A stretch of DNA of 64,000 nucleotides from the NCBI GenBank assembly GCA_000171875.1, contig ABHI01000007.1:28278-92277 (forward strand), written 5' to 3'. The position numbers and the translations under genes are program-made. This DNA is from Flavobacteriales bacterium ALC-1 (GTDB lineage: Bacteria > Bacteroidota > Bacteroidia > Flavobacteriales > Flavobacteriaceae). This document shows, one piece after another, positions 53,011 to 61,806 of the stretch; position 1 is the stretch's first letter, and every line of letters starts with the position of its first letter. A model generated the notes under the pieces. That model was not told where the DNA came from. It was given only the letters and a program-made list of their open reading frames with translations, and made no database searches.

Positions 53011-53393
53011 ATCAATCCGCGCTAAAGTTTTCTTCAAAACTTATTTTAGTTCTCACCATTGTGTTTGGTCTTCATATAGCGGCTCTATATGCTTTAGAGC
53101 TTCCGCTTTTTGAGCATAAAATTGTATTAGCATATATAGTAAATGCTCTTTTGGCAATTTTAATCTTTGCTTTTCTTCATAAAATGAAGGAAAAATACAA
53201 AGAACAACTAGGTTTTTTATTTATTGGGGGAAGCCTGTTAAAGTTTGTAGCTTTTTTTATATTCTTTTATGAATCGTATAAAGCTGATGGCTCTATATCA
53301 AAGCTAGAGTTTGCGGCTTTTTTTACACCTTATATTTTATGTCTAATAATTGAAACGTTGAGCTTAGCTAAATGGTTAAATAAACTCGATTAA
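53007..53393 (+). CDS. DUF6168-like small membrane protein
   Basis: The protein is 128 aa with four predicted membrane helices. It takes the place of atpI between atpZ and atpB. I believe it belongs to DUF6168, a Flavobacteriia family. The four-helix plan is like AtpI, so a related assembly role is possible but not shown. It overlaps atpZ by 4 nt (ATGA). Confidence 0.75.
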   Translation: MNQSALKFSSKLILVLTIVFGLHIAALYALELPLFEHKIVLAYIVNALLAILIFAFLHKMKEKYKEQLGFLFIGGSLLKFVAFFIFFYESYKADGSISKLEFAAFFTPYILCLIIETLSLAKWLNKLD

Positions 53394-53448
53394 AACCCAC
53401 ATTTTAACCCTAGAAATTTACACTAAGAAATAAAGTCTAAAATAGTTT

Positions 53449-53476
53449 TTGAATTTGATATAAAACCCTACCTTTG
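53449..53476 (+). promoter_or_regulatory. Predicted promoter of the atp operon (TTG, 17 nt, TACCTTTG)
   Basis: TTG at 53449-53451 and TACCTTTG at 53469-53476 are 17 nt apart. Both elements match the Bacteroidota consensus. The atpB ATG is 34 nt downstream. Confidence 0.7.
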
Positions 53477-53510
53477 CACCGATTTTTAAGCCACTATTAT
53501 AAGAAGTGAT

Positions 53511-54626
53511 ATGCAAAGAAATAGAATTATAAAACTAACCACTTTATTTATATTAACGTTAAGTCTTTTTTCTTGTAATCTAGAGAAAGAAGATGATGCT
53601 ACTATAGCTGCAAAAAAAGCAGAGCGAAAAGCCTATATACAACATCACTTACAAGACTCTTATGACTTCAACTTATTTTCTTACGAAAAAGATAATGGAG
53701 AAAAAGCTCATATAGGTTTTCCATTACCAGTTATTCTTTGGGACGATGGTTTAAAAGTATTTTCATCTTCTAAATTTCACCATGGAGAAACTGTTGCTGA
53801 GGTTGGGGATAGCTTTTACAAATTAGATCACGGAAAAATCTACAAAACTGATGCGACCGGAACAATTAGTTATGACGAAACGCATCATGCAACCAATGTA
53901 AAACCTTTAGACTTTTCAGTTACTAAGGGAGTGGTGATGATAATCATTACTGGATTGCTAATGTTTCTATTATTCAGAGGTTTAGCAAGATCATACGCTA
54001 AAAATGGAGGTATTGCCAAAGGTGTTGGTCGTTTCTTTGAGCCAATCATATTATATGTTAGAGATGATATAGCAATTCCTAATATTGGAGAGAAGAAATA
54101 CATGAAGTACATGCCATTTTTATTAACAGTGTTCTTCTTTATTTGGTTCTTAAATATTTTTGGATTAACTCCATTGGGAGTAAATGTTACAGGTAATATT
54201 GCTGTAACTGCTTCATTAGCATTATTGACATTTTTATTGACAAACTTTACAGGTACTAAAGATTACTGGATGCATATTTTTGATCCTTTAGGAAGTAGTT
54301 TGCCTTGGTATGGTAAGTTAATATTATACCCTATACTTATTCCTATTGAAGTTTTAGGGGTTTTTATCAAACCCTTCTCATTACTAATACGTTTGTATGC
54401 AAATATGCAAGCAGGGCATATTGTATTAATGAGTTTAATAGGATTGATATTCTTGTTCAGAACATGGATGGGTGGAGCGATGTCATTTGGTTTGGCTTTC
54501 GCCATTTCACTTATTGAAATATTAGTAGCATTGTTACAAGCATATATTTTTACAATGTTATCAGCACTTTATTTTGGTTTTGCTGCAGAAGAGCACGATC
54601 ATCATGAAGAGGCTCACGCTCATTAA
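53511..54626 (+). CDS. atpB: F0F1 ATP synthase subunit a
   Basis: The protein is 371 aa, longer than the ~270 aa of most bacteria. The extra ~130 residues form a signal-peptide-like start with a LFSCN end (Cys22) and a periplasmic region, as seen in Bacteroidota AtpB. The core (from ~145) has the usual membrane helices and the essential Arg in SLLIRLYANMQAGHIVL. It provides the proton half-channels next to the c-ring. The His-rich C-terminus is also typical. It is the first gene of atpBEFHAG. Confidence 0.95.
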   Translation: MQRNRIIKLTTLFILTLSLFSCNLEKEDDATIAAKKAERKAYIQHHLQDSYDFNLFSYEKDNGEKAHIGFPLPVILWDDGLKVFSSSKFHHGETVAEVGDSFYKLDHGKIYKTDATGTISYDETHHATNVKPLDFSVTKGVVMIIITGLLMFLLFRGLARSYAKNGGIAKGVGRFFEPIILYVRDDIAIPNIGEKKYMKYMPFLLTVFFFIWFLNIFGLTPLGVNVTGNIAVTASLALLTFLLTNFTGTKDYWMHIFDPLGSSLPWYGKLILYPILIPIEVLGVFIKPFSLLIRLYANMQAGHIVLMSLIGLIFLFRTWMGGAMSFGLAFAISLIEILVALLQAYIFTMLSALYFGFAAEEHDHHEEAHAH

Positions 54627-54630
54627 TTTG

Positions 54631-54660
54631 AGTACTTGCCCTGAGCGTAGTTGAAGGGTT
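54631..54660 (+). repeat. Short intergenic repeat with CCCT/AGGG stem (between atpB and atpE)
   Basis: The core CCCTGAGCGTAGTTGAAGGG is a known type of widespread bacterial intergenic element. The ends CCCT and AGGG can pair. It begins 4 nt after the atpB stop. Confidence 0.6.
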
Positions 54661-54694
54661 AATTTTGAATGTTTAATTTTTAAATATATTTATT

Positions 54695-54889
54695 ATGGAA
54701 ATCCCAGTAATGGTAGGTGCAGGTTTAGTTGTAATCGGAGTTGGTATTGGTATTGGTAAAATTGGTGGTTCTGCTATGGAAGCGATCGCTCGTCAGCCAG
54801 AATCTTACGGAAAAATCCAAACAGCTATGCTTATCGCAGCTGCATTAATTGAAGGTATTGGTTTTGCTGCTTTATTTGCAGTAAGCTAA
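54695..54889 (+). CDS. atpE: F0F1 ATP synthase subunit c
   Basis: The protein is 64 aa, two membrane helices. Helix 1 has the Gly-rich VGIGIGKIGGSA packing motif. The loop has the conserved ARQPE. Helix 2 carries the ion-binding Glu53 in AALIEGIGFAALF. The extra Na+ ligands of sodium-type rings are not evident, so a proton ring is likely. Confidence 0.97.
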   Translation: MEIPVMVGAGLVVIGVGIGIGKIGGSAMEAIARQPESYGKIQTAMLIAAALIEGIGFAALFAVS

Positions 54890-54903
54890 AACAACCTAAA
54901 AGT

Positions 54904-54930
54904 AACCTTGTAACGGTTGGTTGCAAGGTT
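54904..54930 (+). repeat. Hairpin after atpE
   Basis: AACCTTG (54904-54910) and CAAGGTT (54924-54930) form a perfect 7-bp stem with a 13-nt loop, 14 nt after the atpE stop. There is no long T run, so it is more likely an mRNA processing or stability element than a full terminator. Confidence 0.5.
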
Positions 54931-54972
54931 GCTTTAATTTAAAAATTTACAAGACAACAACTATATATAATT

Positions 54973-55473
54973 ATGGAAAAGTTATTAGGAGAATTTTCTT
55001 TGGGACTATTCATTTTTCAAACAGCTTTGTTTTTATTGCTTTTATTTCTTTTAAAGAAATATGCATGGAAACCAATTTTAGGCGCGGTAAATGAAAGAGA
55101 AGAAGGTATTAAAAACGCTTTAGAATCAGCTGAAAATGCCAAGAAGGAAATGGAAAACCTTCAGGCAGACAATCAAAAGTTACTTCAAGATGCACGTTTA
55201 GAACGTGAGGCTATGCTTAAAGAAGCAAGAGATCTTAAGAACAAGATGATTGAAGACGCAAAAGGAGAAGCGTCTATTCAAGCAAGTAAAATAATCGAGC
55301 AAGCACAAGCTGCAATAGCAAGTGAAAAACAGGCTGCAATAGCTGACCTTAAAAGTCAGGTTGCAAACTTATCTGTTGATATTGCAGAAAAAGTAGTGCG
55401 CGAAGAATTATCTAACAAAGACAAGCAACTAAAATTAGTTGAGTCTATGTTAAGTGAAGCAACATTAAACTAA
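54973..55473 (+). CDS. atpF: F0F1 ATP synthase subunit b
   Basis: The protein is 166 aa. One N-terminal membrane helix (FIFQTALFLLLLFLLKKYAW) is followed by a long Ala/Glu/Lys-rich helix that forms the peripheral stalk. It is a single b-type gene without a b' partner. Four bases separate it from atpH. Confidence 0.96.
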   Translation: MEKLLGEFSLGLFIFQTALFLLLLFLLKKYAWKPILGAVNEREEGIKNALESAENAKKEMENLQADNQKLLQDARLEREAMLKEARDLKNKMIEDAKGEASIQASKIIEQAQAAIASEKQAAIADLKSQVANLSVDIAEKVVREELSNKDKQLKLVESMLSEATLN

Positions 55474-55477
55474 TACT

Positions 55478-56014
55478 ATGGCAGGAAGTAGAGCAGCAAT
55501 ACGTTATGCAAAAGCGCTTTTAGACTTAGCACAAAACCAAAATACAGCTCAAGCTGTAAATGAGGATATGATGTTGGTTGCTAAATCTGTTAATGATAAT
55601 AACGATTTAAAAGAAATGCTTCAAAGTGCAGTGATTAAATCAAGTGATAAGAAAAATATCTTATTACAAGTATTTTCTGGAGCTAATCCAATGTTTTCAA
55701 AACTAATAGACCTATTAGTAAAAAACAAAAGAGTAAGTATTCTAGGAGATGTTGCTGTAAAATATGTTGAGTTATTTGAAAAGTCGCAAAACATTCAAGT
55801 AGCAACGGTTACAACTGCAGTGGCTCTAACAAAGGATTTAGAAACTAAAGTTCTAGCTAAAGTTAAAGAACTTACTGGAATGGAAGCAGAAGTAGAAAAT
55901 ATTATAGATGAAAGCATTTTAGGTGGTTTCATTTTACGTGTTGGTGATATTCAGTATAATGCGAGTATTGCAAACAAACTAGATAAGTTAAAAAGAGAAT
56001 TTACATTAAATTAA
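55478..56014 (+). CDS. atpH: F0F1 ATP synthase subunit delta
   Basis: The protein is 178 aa, typical. It begins AGSRAAIRYAKALLDLA, and the C-terminal signature IDESILGGFILRVGDIQYNAS is complete. It joins F1 to the peripheral stalk. Confidence 0.96.
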   Translation: MAGSRAAIRYAKALLDLAQNQNTAQAVNEDMMLVAKSVNDNNDLKEMLQSAVIKSSDKKNILLQVFSGANPMFSKLIDLLVKNKRVSILGDVAVKYVELFEKSQNIQVATVTTAVALTKDLETKVLAKVKELTGMEAEVENIIDESILGGFILRVGDIQYNASIANKLDKLKREFTLN

Positions 56015-56041
56015 GATAATATCTATCTAATATAAACAAAG

Positions 56042-57622
56042 ATGGCAGAAGTAAAACCAGCTGAAATATCAGCAATCTTAAAACAACAACTTTCAGGTTT
56101 TGAAGCAGGAGCTTCATTAGACGAAGTAGGAACAGTATTAACTGTAGGTGATGGTATTGTACGTGCTTACGGATTAGCTAACGCACAATATGGTGAATTA
56201 GTAGAATTCGATGGTGGTGCAGAAGGTATTGTACTTAACCTTGAAGAAGATAACGTAGGTATTGTACTTTTAGGTACTTCAGTAGGAGTGAAAGAAGGAT
56301 CTACAGTAAAACGTACATCTCGTATCGCATCTGTAAAAGTAGGTGAAGGTATTGTAGGACGTGTTGTAGATACTTTAGGTAACCCAATTGATGGTAAAGG
56401 ACCAATTGAGGGTGAAACTTACGAAATGCCAGTAGAGCGTAAAGCGCCAGGTGTTATCTACAGAGAGCCAGTAACTGAGCCACTACAAACAGGTATTAAG
56501 GCGATTGATGCTATGATTCCAGTAGGTAGAGGGCAACGTGAGTTGGTAATTGGAGATAGACAAACAGGTAAGACAACGGTTTGTATTGATACCATCTTAA
56601 ATCAAAAAGAATTTTACGATGCAGGTAATCCTGTATATTGTATATATGTAGCAGTTGGGCAAAAAGCATCAACAGTTGCAAACATTGCAAAAACATTAGA
56701 AGAAAGAGGAGCTTTAGCTTATACAACTATTGTAGCAGCTAACGCATCAGATCCAGCAGCGATGCAAGTATACGCACCTATGACAGGAGCTTCTATTGGA
56801 GAGTATTTTAGAGATACTGGTCGTCCAGCATTAATCATTTATGATGATTTATCTAAACAAGCGGTAGCTTATCGTGAGGTATCTTTATTATTACGTCGTC
56901 CTCCAGGACGTGAGGCATATCCTGGTGATGTATTTTATTTACACTCAAGATTATTAGAGCGTTCTGCAAAGGTTATTAATGATGATAATATTGCTAAAGA
57001 GATGAATGATTTACCAGATTCTCTTAAGCCATTAGTAAAAGGTGGAGGTTCTTTAACTGCTTTACCAATCATTGAAACGCAAGCAGGTGACGTATCAGCA
57101 TATATCCCAACCAATGTGATTTCTATTACAGATGGTCAGATTTTCTTAGACGGTGATTTATTTAACTCTGGTGTACGTCCAGCAATTAACGTAGGTATTT
57201 CTGTATCTCGTGTTGGTGGTAACGCTCAGATTAAATCTATGAAGAAAGTATCTGGTACATTAAAATTAGATCAGGCTCAGTTTCGTGAATTAGAAGCGTT
57301 TGCTAAGTTTGGTTCAGATTTAGATGCATCTACTTTAAACGTAATTGAAAAAGGTAAGCGTAACGTTGAGATCTTAAAACAAGCTCAAAACGATCCATTT
57401 ACTGTAGAAGATCAGGTAGCAATCATTTATGCAGGTTCTAAGAACTTGTTAAGAGATGTTCCTGTAAATAAAGTAAAAGAATTTGAAAGAGATTTCATTG
57501 AATTCTTAAACGCTAAGCATAGAGGTGTTTTAGATACGTTGAAGTCTGGTAAATTAACTGATGAGGTAATTGATACATTAACAAGTGTAGCCAAAGACCT
57601 TTCAGGAAAGTTTAGAGCTTAA
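56042..57622 (+). CDS. atpA: F0F1 ATP synthase subunit alpha
   Basis: The protein is 526 aa. The nucleotide-binding loop GDRQTGKT, the catalytic-interface [20 protein letters not shown] and the [14 protein letters not shown] signature are all present. It is the non-catalytic nucleotide-binding subunit of F1. The codon choice is visibly more biased than in neighbours (many GGT, GTA, CGT), as expected for a highly expressed gene. Confidence 0.98.
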   Translation: MAEVKPAEISAILKQQLSGFEAGASLDEVGTVLTVGDGIVRAYGLANAQYGELVEFDGGAEGIVLNLEEDNVGIVLLGTSVGVKEGSTVKRTSRIASVKVGEGIVGRVVDTLGNPIDGKGPIEGETYEMPVERKAPGVIYREPVTEPLQTGIKAIDAMIPVGRGQRELVIGDRQTGKTTVCIDTILNQKEFYDAGNPVYCIYVAVGQKASTVANIAKTLEERGALAYTTIVAANASDPAAMQVYAPMTGASIGEYFRDTGRPALIIYDDLSKQAVAYREVSLLLRRPPGREAYPGDVFYLHSRLLERSAKVINDDNIAKEMNDLPDSLKPLVKGGGSLTALPIIETQAGDVSAYIPTNVISITDGQIFLDGDLFNSGVRPAINVGISVSRVGGNAQIKSMKKVSGTLKLDQAQFRELEAFAKFGSDLDASTLNVIEKGKRNVEILKQAQNDPFTVEDQVAIIYAGSKNLLRDVPVNKVKEFERDFIEFLNAKHRGVLDTLKSGKLTDEVIDTLTSVAKDLSGKFRA

Positions 57623-57635
57623 TAATTTAACTAAT

Positions 57636-57665
57636 GTCACTCTAAGAGCAATCGAAGAGTCTTTA
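57636..57665 (+). repeat. Short intergenic repeat with CTCT/AGAG stem (between atpA and atpG)
   Basis: The element begins GTCACTCTAAGAGCAATCGA and continues AGAGTCTTTA. It is of the same type as the copies at 54631 and 62843. Its stem ends CTCT and AGAG pair. Confidence 0.6.
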
Positions 57666-57676
57666 TAATATAAAGA

Positions 57677-58540
57677 ATGGCTAATCTAAAAGAAATACGT
57701 AACAGAATATCGTCAGTGTCTTCTACGATGCAGATTACCAGTGCCATGAAAATGGTATCTGCTGCTAAATTAAAGAAAGCACAAGATGCTATTACTGCAA
57801 TGCGTCCTTACTCTAATAAGTTAACTGAATTGCTTCAAAGTTTAAGTGCAACTTTAGATGCAGATTCTGGAAGTAAGTACTCAGTTCAAAGAGAAGTTAA
57901 AAACGTTTTAGTTATTGCTATAACGTCTAATAGAGGTTTGTGTGGTGCTTTTAACTCTAACATCATTAAGCAAACGAATGCTTTAATTAATGATGTTTAT
58001 GCTGGTAAAAACGTTTCTGTTTTAGCTATTGGTAAGAAATCTAATGATGCTTTTGCAAAGCAAGACAGAGTTATAGCTAATAAAAGCGAAGTATTTGATG
58101 ATTTAACGTTCGATAACGTTGCTGAAATTGCTGAAATGGTGATGGATAAGTTTGTTGAAGGTGAATACGATAAAGTAGAATTGATTTATAACAGCTTTAA
58201 GAATGCAGCTACACAAATTGTAATGACTGAGCAGTTTTTACCTATTGTACCTGTTGAAGGCGATGAAGCTTCTGCTAATTCAGATTATATTTTCGAGCCA
58301 TCTAAACAAGAGATTGTTGAAACTTTAATTCCTAAGTCTTTAAAAACACAATTATTTAAAGGCATTAGAGATTCTTTTGCTTCTGAGCATGGAGCTCGTA
58401 TGACTGCAATGCATAAAGCAACGGATAATGCAACAGAATTGAGAGATCAATTAAAGTTAACGTATAACAAAGCAAGACAAGCGGCTATTACTAACGAAAT
58501 TCTTGAGATTGTTGGTGGTGCAGAAGCGTTGAATAACTAA
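57677..58540 (+). CDS. atpG: F0F1 ATP synthase subunit gamma
   Basis: The protein is 287 aa. The N-terminal helix ANLKEIRNRISSVSSTMQIT and the C-terminal helix with ASEHGARMTAMHKATDNA are the conserved coiled-coil parts that turn inside F1. It ends the operon; atpD and atpC (beta and epsilon) must be elsewhere, as is usual in Flavobacteria. Confidence 0.97.
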   Translation: MANLKEIRNRISSVSSTMQITSAMKMVSAAKLKKAQDAITAMRPYSNKLTELLQSLSATLDADSGSKYSVQREVKNVLVIAITSNRGLCGAFNSNIIKQTNALINDVYAGKNVSVLAIGKKSNDAFAKQDRVIANKSEVFDDLTFDNVAEIAEMVMDKFVEGEYDKVELIYNSFKNAATQIVMTEQFLPIVPVEGDEASANSDYIFEPSKQEIVETLIPKSLKTQLFKGIRDSFASEHGARMTAMHKATDNATELRDQLKLTYNKARQAAITNEILEIVGGAEALNN

Positions 58541-58548
58541 AAATTGTT

Positions 58549-58569
58549 ATACTGAATTTATTTCAGTAT
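58549..58569 (+). repeat. Perfect 8-bp hairpin after atpG
   Basis: ATACTGAA, loop TTTAT, TTCAGTAT. It starts 8 nt after the atpG stop and precedes a typical terminator by 12 nt, so the operon ends in two hairpins in series. Confidence 0.6.
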
Positions 58570-58581
58570 CTAATATATTAT

Positions 58582-58612
58582 AAAACCTAACTTTAGCGAG
58601 TTAGGTTTTTTT
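58582..58612 (+). terminator. Intrinsic terminator of the atp operon
   Basis: AAAACCTAAC and GTTAGGTTTT pair over 10 bp around an 8-nt loop, followed by T residues. Confidence 0.88.
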
Positions 58613-58618
58613 ATGGAT

Positions 58619-58626
58619 TAATTTTG
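58619..58626 (+). promoter_or_regulatory. Predicted promoter -7 element (TAATTTTG) of the first paralogous lipoprotein
   Basis: TAATTTTG matches TAnnTTTG and lies 18 nt before the ATG at 58645. The -33 position falls within the atp terminator. Confidence 0.45.
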
Positions 58627-58644
58627 AAAACTTATATTTATAGT

Positions 58645-59085
58645 ATGAAGACTTTAAAACACATATTAGTTTTTATTTCAATACTAATTCTAATGATGAG
58701 TTTGTACAAATGTGCTAGTACTCCAGAACTTCAGAAAGTAATACCAAGCGAGTTTGAGAATGCGTATTTCCAAAAATGGAATGCAGGTATAAAAGAAGGA
58801 GGTTCAGGGATCAATGTCTTCATTAAGCTCAATGATAAATCAATTCAATTAGATAGTATCTACTTTAGAGATAGAGTAAGTAAACTTAATATAAGCTCAG
58901 AAAATGAGGGTTTATACGTTGGTAGATATAAATCTAATGATATAAAAACAGAAATTCCTTTTGATTTAGCTAATAATGACTGCGTTATAAGCTACAAATC
59001 TAATCATGAAATTTTTTATTTTAAGATACCTGACCTTAAAGAAAAAGCCGTTTTAAATTACCCAAGTTCGCCTCCAAATAACTAA
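58645..59085 (+). CDS. Putative lipoprotein of unknown function, paralogue A
   Basis: From ATG 58645 the protein is 146 aa; a TTG at 58624 lies in the predicted promoter. A hydrophobic signal stretch ends at YKCAS (Cys23), a loose Bacteroidota-type lipobox. The core motif, W-N-A-G-I-K-E-G-G-S-G-I-N-V-F (near residue 48), recurs in the next gene, as do an Asp/YFR segment and a late NxCVxSY segment. I do not know the family. The rest is predicted beta-rich. The two genes are probably a tandem duplication. Confidence 0.75.
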   Translation: MKTLKHILVFISILILMMSLYKCASTPELQKVIPSEFENAYFQKWNAGIKEGGSGINVFIKLNDKSIQLDSIYFRDRVSKLNISSENEGLYVGRYKSNDIKTEIPFDLANNDCVISYKSNHEIFYFKIPDLKEKAVLNYPSSPPNN

Positions 59086-59191
59086 AGAATATCTTTTTGC
59101 AAAATTGCATTTTATCGATAAAATATACTTTTTAACGATACATTTAATTTTTTTACCTATATTGCCCCTCCAAAACTTAACCTATATTACA

Positions 59192-59728
59192 ATGAATCTA
59201 CTAAAGAAGGCATGTTATGCCATAGTTTTTACTGGTATTATTGCAACGACTTTTCAGTGTGCAAGTCCAAAACAAGTAGCTACAACTACTTTTGAACAAT
59301 CAACGTCATTTAACGTAAAACCTGTTTCTTTTCAAGAATGGTATGCAGGAATTAAAGTCGGAGGAACTGGCATCAATGTTTTTGTTCCAATTTCTGACGT
59401 TAAAGAAGGTGTTACTTTTAAAGATGTTTATTTCAGAAACTTAAAAGGTAAACTTATTAAGAAAGAAGGTAAATACATGGCAGTTTTAAAAAACCCTTCA
59501 ACTAATTATACGTTTCAAAAACCTGAAAAACCAGCTGATTATCCATTTACACTTACAGATAACGAATGTGTATTAAGTTATACTGAAAATGGAAAAATTA
59601 AGTATTATAAAATCAAATCACTTAATGAATATGCTGGTACGTATTATGAAAACGGACACCCAACAATATATAATAAAAATAGTACTGATGGAATGGCGTC
59701 GTTAGACGAGGAGGAGAGTGACAACTAG
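59192..59728 (+). CDS. Putative lipoprotein of unknown function, paralogue B
   Basis: From ATG 59192 the protein is 178 aa. Earlier in-frame codons back to 59105 code for an unlikely hydrophobic lead, so I use this ATG. The signal stretch ends at FQCAS (Cys23). It shares W-Y-A-G-I-K-V-G-G-T-G-I-N-V-F with paralogue A, then VYFRNLKGKL and DNECVLSY. It has an extra C-terminal tail that is rich in Asn, Asp and Glu. Function unknown; probably faces the periplasm or cell surface. It is followed by a strong terminator. Confidence 0.78.
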   Translation: MNLLKKACYAIVFTGIIATTFQCASPKQVATTTFEQSTSFNVKPVSFQEWYAGIKVGGTGINVFVPISDVKEGVTFKDVYFRNLKGKLIKKEGKYMAVLKNPSTNYTFQKPEKPADYPFTLTDNECVLSYTENGKIKYYKIKSLNEYAGTYYENGHPTIYNKNSTDGMASLDEEESDN

Positions 59729-59751
59729 AATTTAAACAAATAATTTTATTG

Positions 59752-59780
59752 AGCCTTACTGAAAAGTGAGGCTTTTTTTA
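59752..59780 (+). terminator. Intrinsic terminator after the lipoprotein pair
   Basis: AGCCTTACT, loop GAAA, AGTGAGGCT, then a T run. The 9-bp stem has one T-G pair. Confidence 0.88.
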
Positions 59781-59813
59781 TTTCATCTAGCCCAAAGACC
59801 GATATATATTTAA

Positions 59814-59821
59814 TACTTTTG
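59814..59821 (+). promoter_or_regulatory. Predicted promoter -7 element (TACTTTTG) of the second flippase
   Basis: TACTTTTG is an exact TAnnTTTG match 22 nt before the TTG start at 59844. Confidence 0.5.
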
Positions 59822-59843
59822 GTTGACACTTTAATTATATAGA

Positions 59844-61301
59844 TTGAGCGGATTTAAATCTCTTTTTAAACAAACATTTATTTATGGTTTAGCAACGGTT
59901 TTACCACGTATGCTAACCTTTTTATTGGTGCCACTTTATACAGAGGTTTTAGCTGTTGGAGTTTATGGAAAAGTATCTATTATCTTTTCTTGGTTCGCTA
60001 TTTTTAATGTGATTTTGGCTTATGGTATGGAAACAGCATTCTTTAGATTCTTTAATAAAGAGGAGGATAAAGATGCCGTAGTTAGCACATCATCATTATC
60101 TATTATTTTTACATCAATAGGTATTTTTGCTTTAGCATTTTTATTTAGAGAACAGATATCAACGATAGTAGACATTAAGGTTGAGCATATCAATTTTGTG
60201 ATATGGATTTTGTTGTTAGATGCTCTGGTAATTATTCCTTTTGCATGGCTGCGTGCCAATGAAAAACCAATGCGTTATGCTATTATTAAAATTATTAATG
60301 TCGCAGTTAATATTGGTTTAAATCTCTTTTTCTTATTGTGGTTAAAAAATCTAGCAACATCAGGTTCTTTTTTAGAATCAATTTATCAACCAAATTTTGA
60401 GATTAATTATATTCTAATTTCAACCTTAATTGCAAGCGGAATTACATTGTTATTAATGATTCCATTTTACAGTAAAGTCCATTATAAATTTGACTCTAAA
60501 CTTTGGAAACAGATGCTTAAATATGCTTTCCCTGTTTTAGTGGCAGGTATTGCATTTACAATTAATGAAACCTTTAATAGAATATTACTAGACAGTAGTT
60601 TGTCTACAGCAGATAACCCAGAACGCGAAGTGGGAATGTTTTCCGCATGTTATAAGTTAGCCTTATTTATGACTTTATTTGCTACAGCGTTTCGATTAGG
60701 GATTGAGCCTTATTTTTTTAGCCATGCAAAAAGCAATAATCCTCAAAAAAACTATGCAAAAATTTTAGAATACTTCATAGCTTTTGGTTCTATAATCCTT
60801 TTAGTTGTGGTTGTATTTGCTGACCTTATAAAAGTACTTATTATAAGAGATGAAGCCTTTTGGGAGGCAATGTGGATAGTTCCAATAATTTTAATTGCAA
60901 GCTTTTGTTTGGGTATTTATCATAATTTGTCTGTATGGTATAAAATTACAGATCGCACTAAGTTTGGAGCTTACATTTCGGTGTTTGGCGCCATTGTAAC
61001 ACTGGCATTAAATTTTTGGCTCATACCAGTTATTGGCTATAAAGGGTCAGCAATAGCAACATTAGCAGCTTATGGCAGTATGGTACTATTATCATATTTC
61101 TACGGAAGAAAATATTATCCAATACCTTATAACTTAAAGAAAATTGGGTTATACCTAACTATATCTGTTGTATTCTCGTTATTTTCGTTTTATAAATTTA
61201 GAGAGAATTATGTAGTTGGAATATCCATGCTGATTGTGTTTGCCTTGATGGTATATATTTTAGAGCAAAAAGAATTAAAACTACTTTTAAAAAGAAGATA
61301 A
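59844..61301 (+). CDS. Oligosaccharide flippase family protein (MOP superfamily)
   Basis: The protein is 485 aa with about 14 predicted membrane helices. It begins SGFKSLFKQTFIYGLATVLP, a pattern I know from many Bacteroidota flippases that stand next to dut and start with TTG, as here. A conserved INETFNRILLD segment occurs near residue 235. It differs clearly from the flippase of the rhamnose locus, so it likely serves another lipid-linked substrate. It is followed by a hairpin and dut. Confidence 0.88.
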   Translation: MSGFKSLFKQTFIYGLATVLPRMLTFLLVPLYTEVLAVGVYGKVSIIFSWFAIFNVILAYGMETAFFRFFNKEEDKDAVVSTSSLSIIFTSIGIFALAFLFREQISTIVDIKVEHINFVIWILLLDALVIIPFAWLRANEKPMRYAIIKIINVAVNIGLNLFFLLWLKNLATSGSFLESIYQPNFEINYILISTLIASGITLLLMIPFYSKVHYKFDSKLWKQMLKYAFPVLVAGIAFTINETFNRILLDSSLSTADNPEREVGMFSACYKLALFMTLFATAFRLGIEPYFFSHAKSNNPQKNYAKILEYFIAFGSIILLVVVVFADLIKVLIIRDEAFWEAMWIVPIILIASFCLGIYHNLSVWYKITDRTKFGAYISVFGAIVTLALNFWLIPVIGYKGSAIATLAAYGSMVLLSYFYGRKYYPIPYNLKKIGLYLTISVVFSLFSFYKFRENYVVGISMLIVFALMVYILEQKELKLLLKRR

Positions 61302-61314
61302 TAATTAAAAAAGA

Positions 61315-61332
61315 TTCCCGCTTTCAAGGGAA
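61315..61332 (+). repeat. Intergenic hairpin TTCCC/GGGAA
   Basis: TTCCC (61315-61319) and GGGAA (61328-61332) with an 8-nt loop. It stands between the flippase gene and dut and is of the common flavobacterial ATTCCCGC...GGGAA type. It touches the ATG at 61333, one reason to prefer the ATG at 61339 as the dut start. Confidence 0.5.
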
Positions 61333-61338
61333 ATGAAC

Positions 61339-61773
61339 ATGAAAATAAAAATAATAAACAAATCCAGACACGATTTACCTCATTATGAAACCATAGCCTC
61401 AGCTGGTATGGATTTACGGGCTAGTTTAACTGAAGCAAGAATTCTAAAACCTTTAGAACGCACCATTGTTGGTACAGGCTTATTTATAGAATTACCAATT
61501 GGTACAGAAGCACAAGTAAGACCAAGAAGCGGATTAGCGGCTAAAAAGGGAATCACAGTATTAAACGCACCTGGAACAATAGATGCAGATTATAGAGGCG
61601 AGATAGGTGTAATTTTAGTAAATCTTTCCAACGAAGATTTCACTATTAATAATGGTGAACGTATTGCACAGTTAGTCATTGCAAAGCACGAACGTGCTGA
61701 ATGGGAACAGGTTGAAATATTATCTGATACTGATCGAGGTGAAGGTGGTTTTGGAAGCACAGGGACCAAATAA
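61339..61773 (+). CDS. dut: Deoxyuridine 5'-triphosphate nucleotidohydrolase
   Basis: dUTPase hydrolyses dUTP to dUMP and pyrophosphate, keeping uracil out of DNA. From ATG 61339 the protein is 144 aa; an in-frame ATG at 61333 would add two residues. The five family motifs are complete, including [44 protein letters not shown] and the C-terminal [10 protein letters not shown]. It works as a trimer. Confidence 0.98.
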   Translation: MKIKIINKSRHDLPHYETIASAGMDLRASLTEARILKPLERTIVGTGLFIELPIGTEAQVRPRSGLAAKKGITVLNAPGTIDADYRGEIGVILVNLSNEDFTINNGERIAQLVIAKHERAEWEQVEILSDTDRGEGGFGSTGTK

Positions 61774-61806
61774 ATGATTAAACAAATCAACGAATAAACT
61801 TATACA

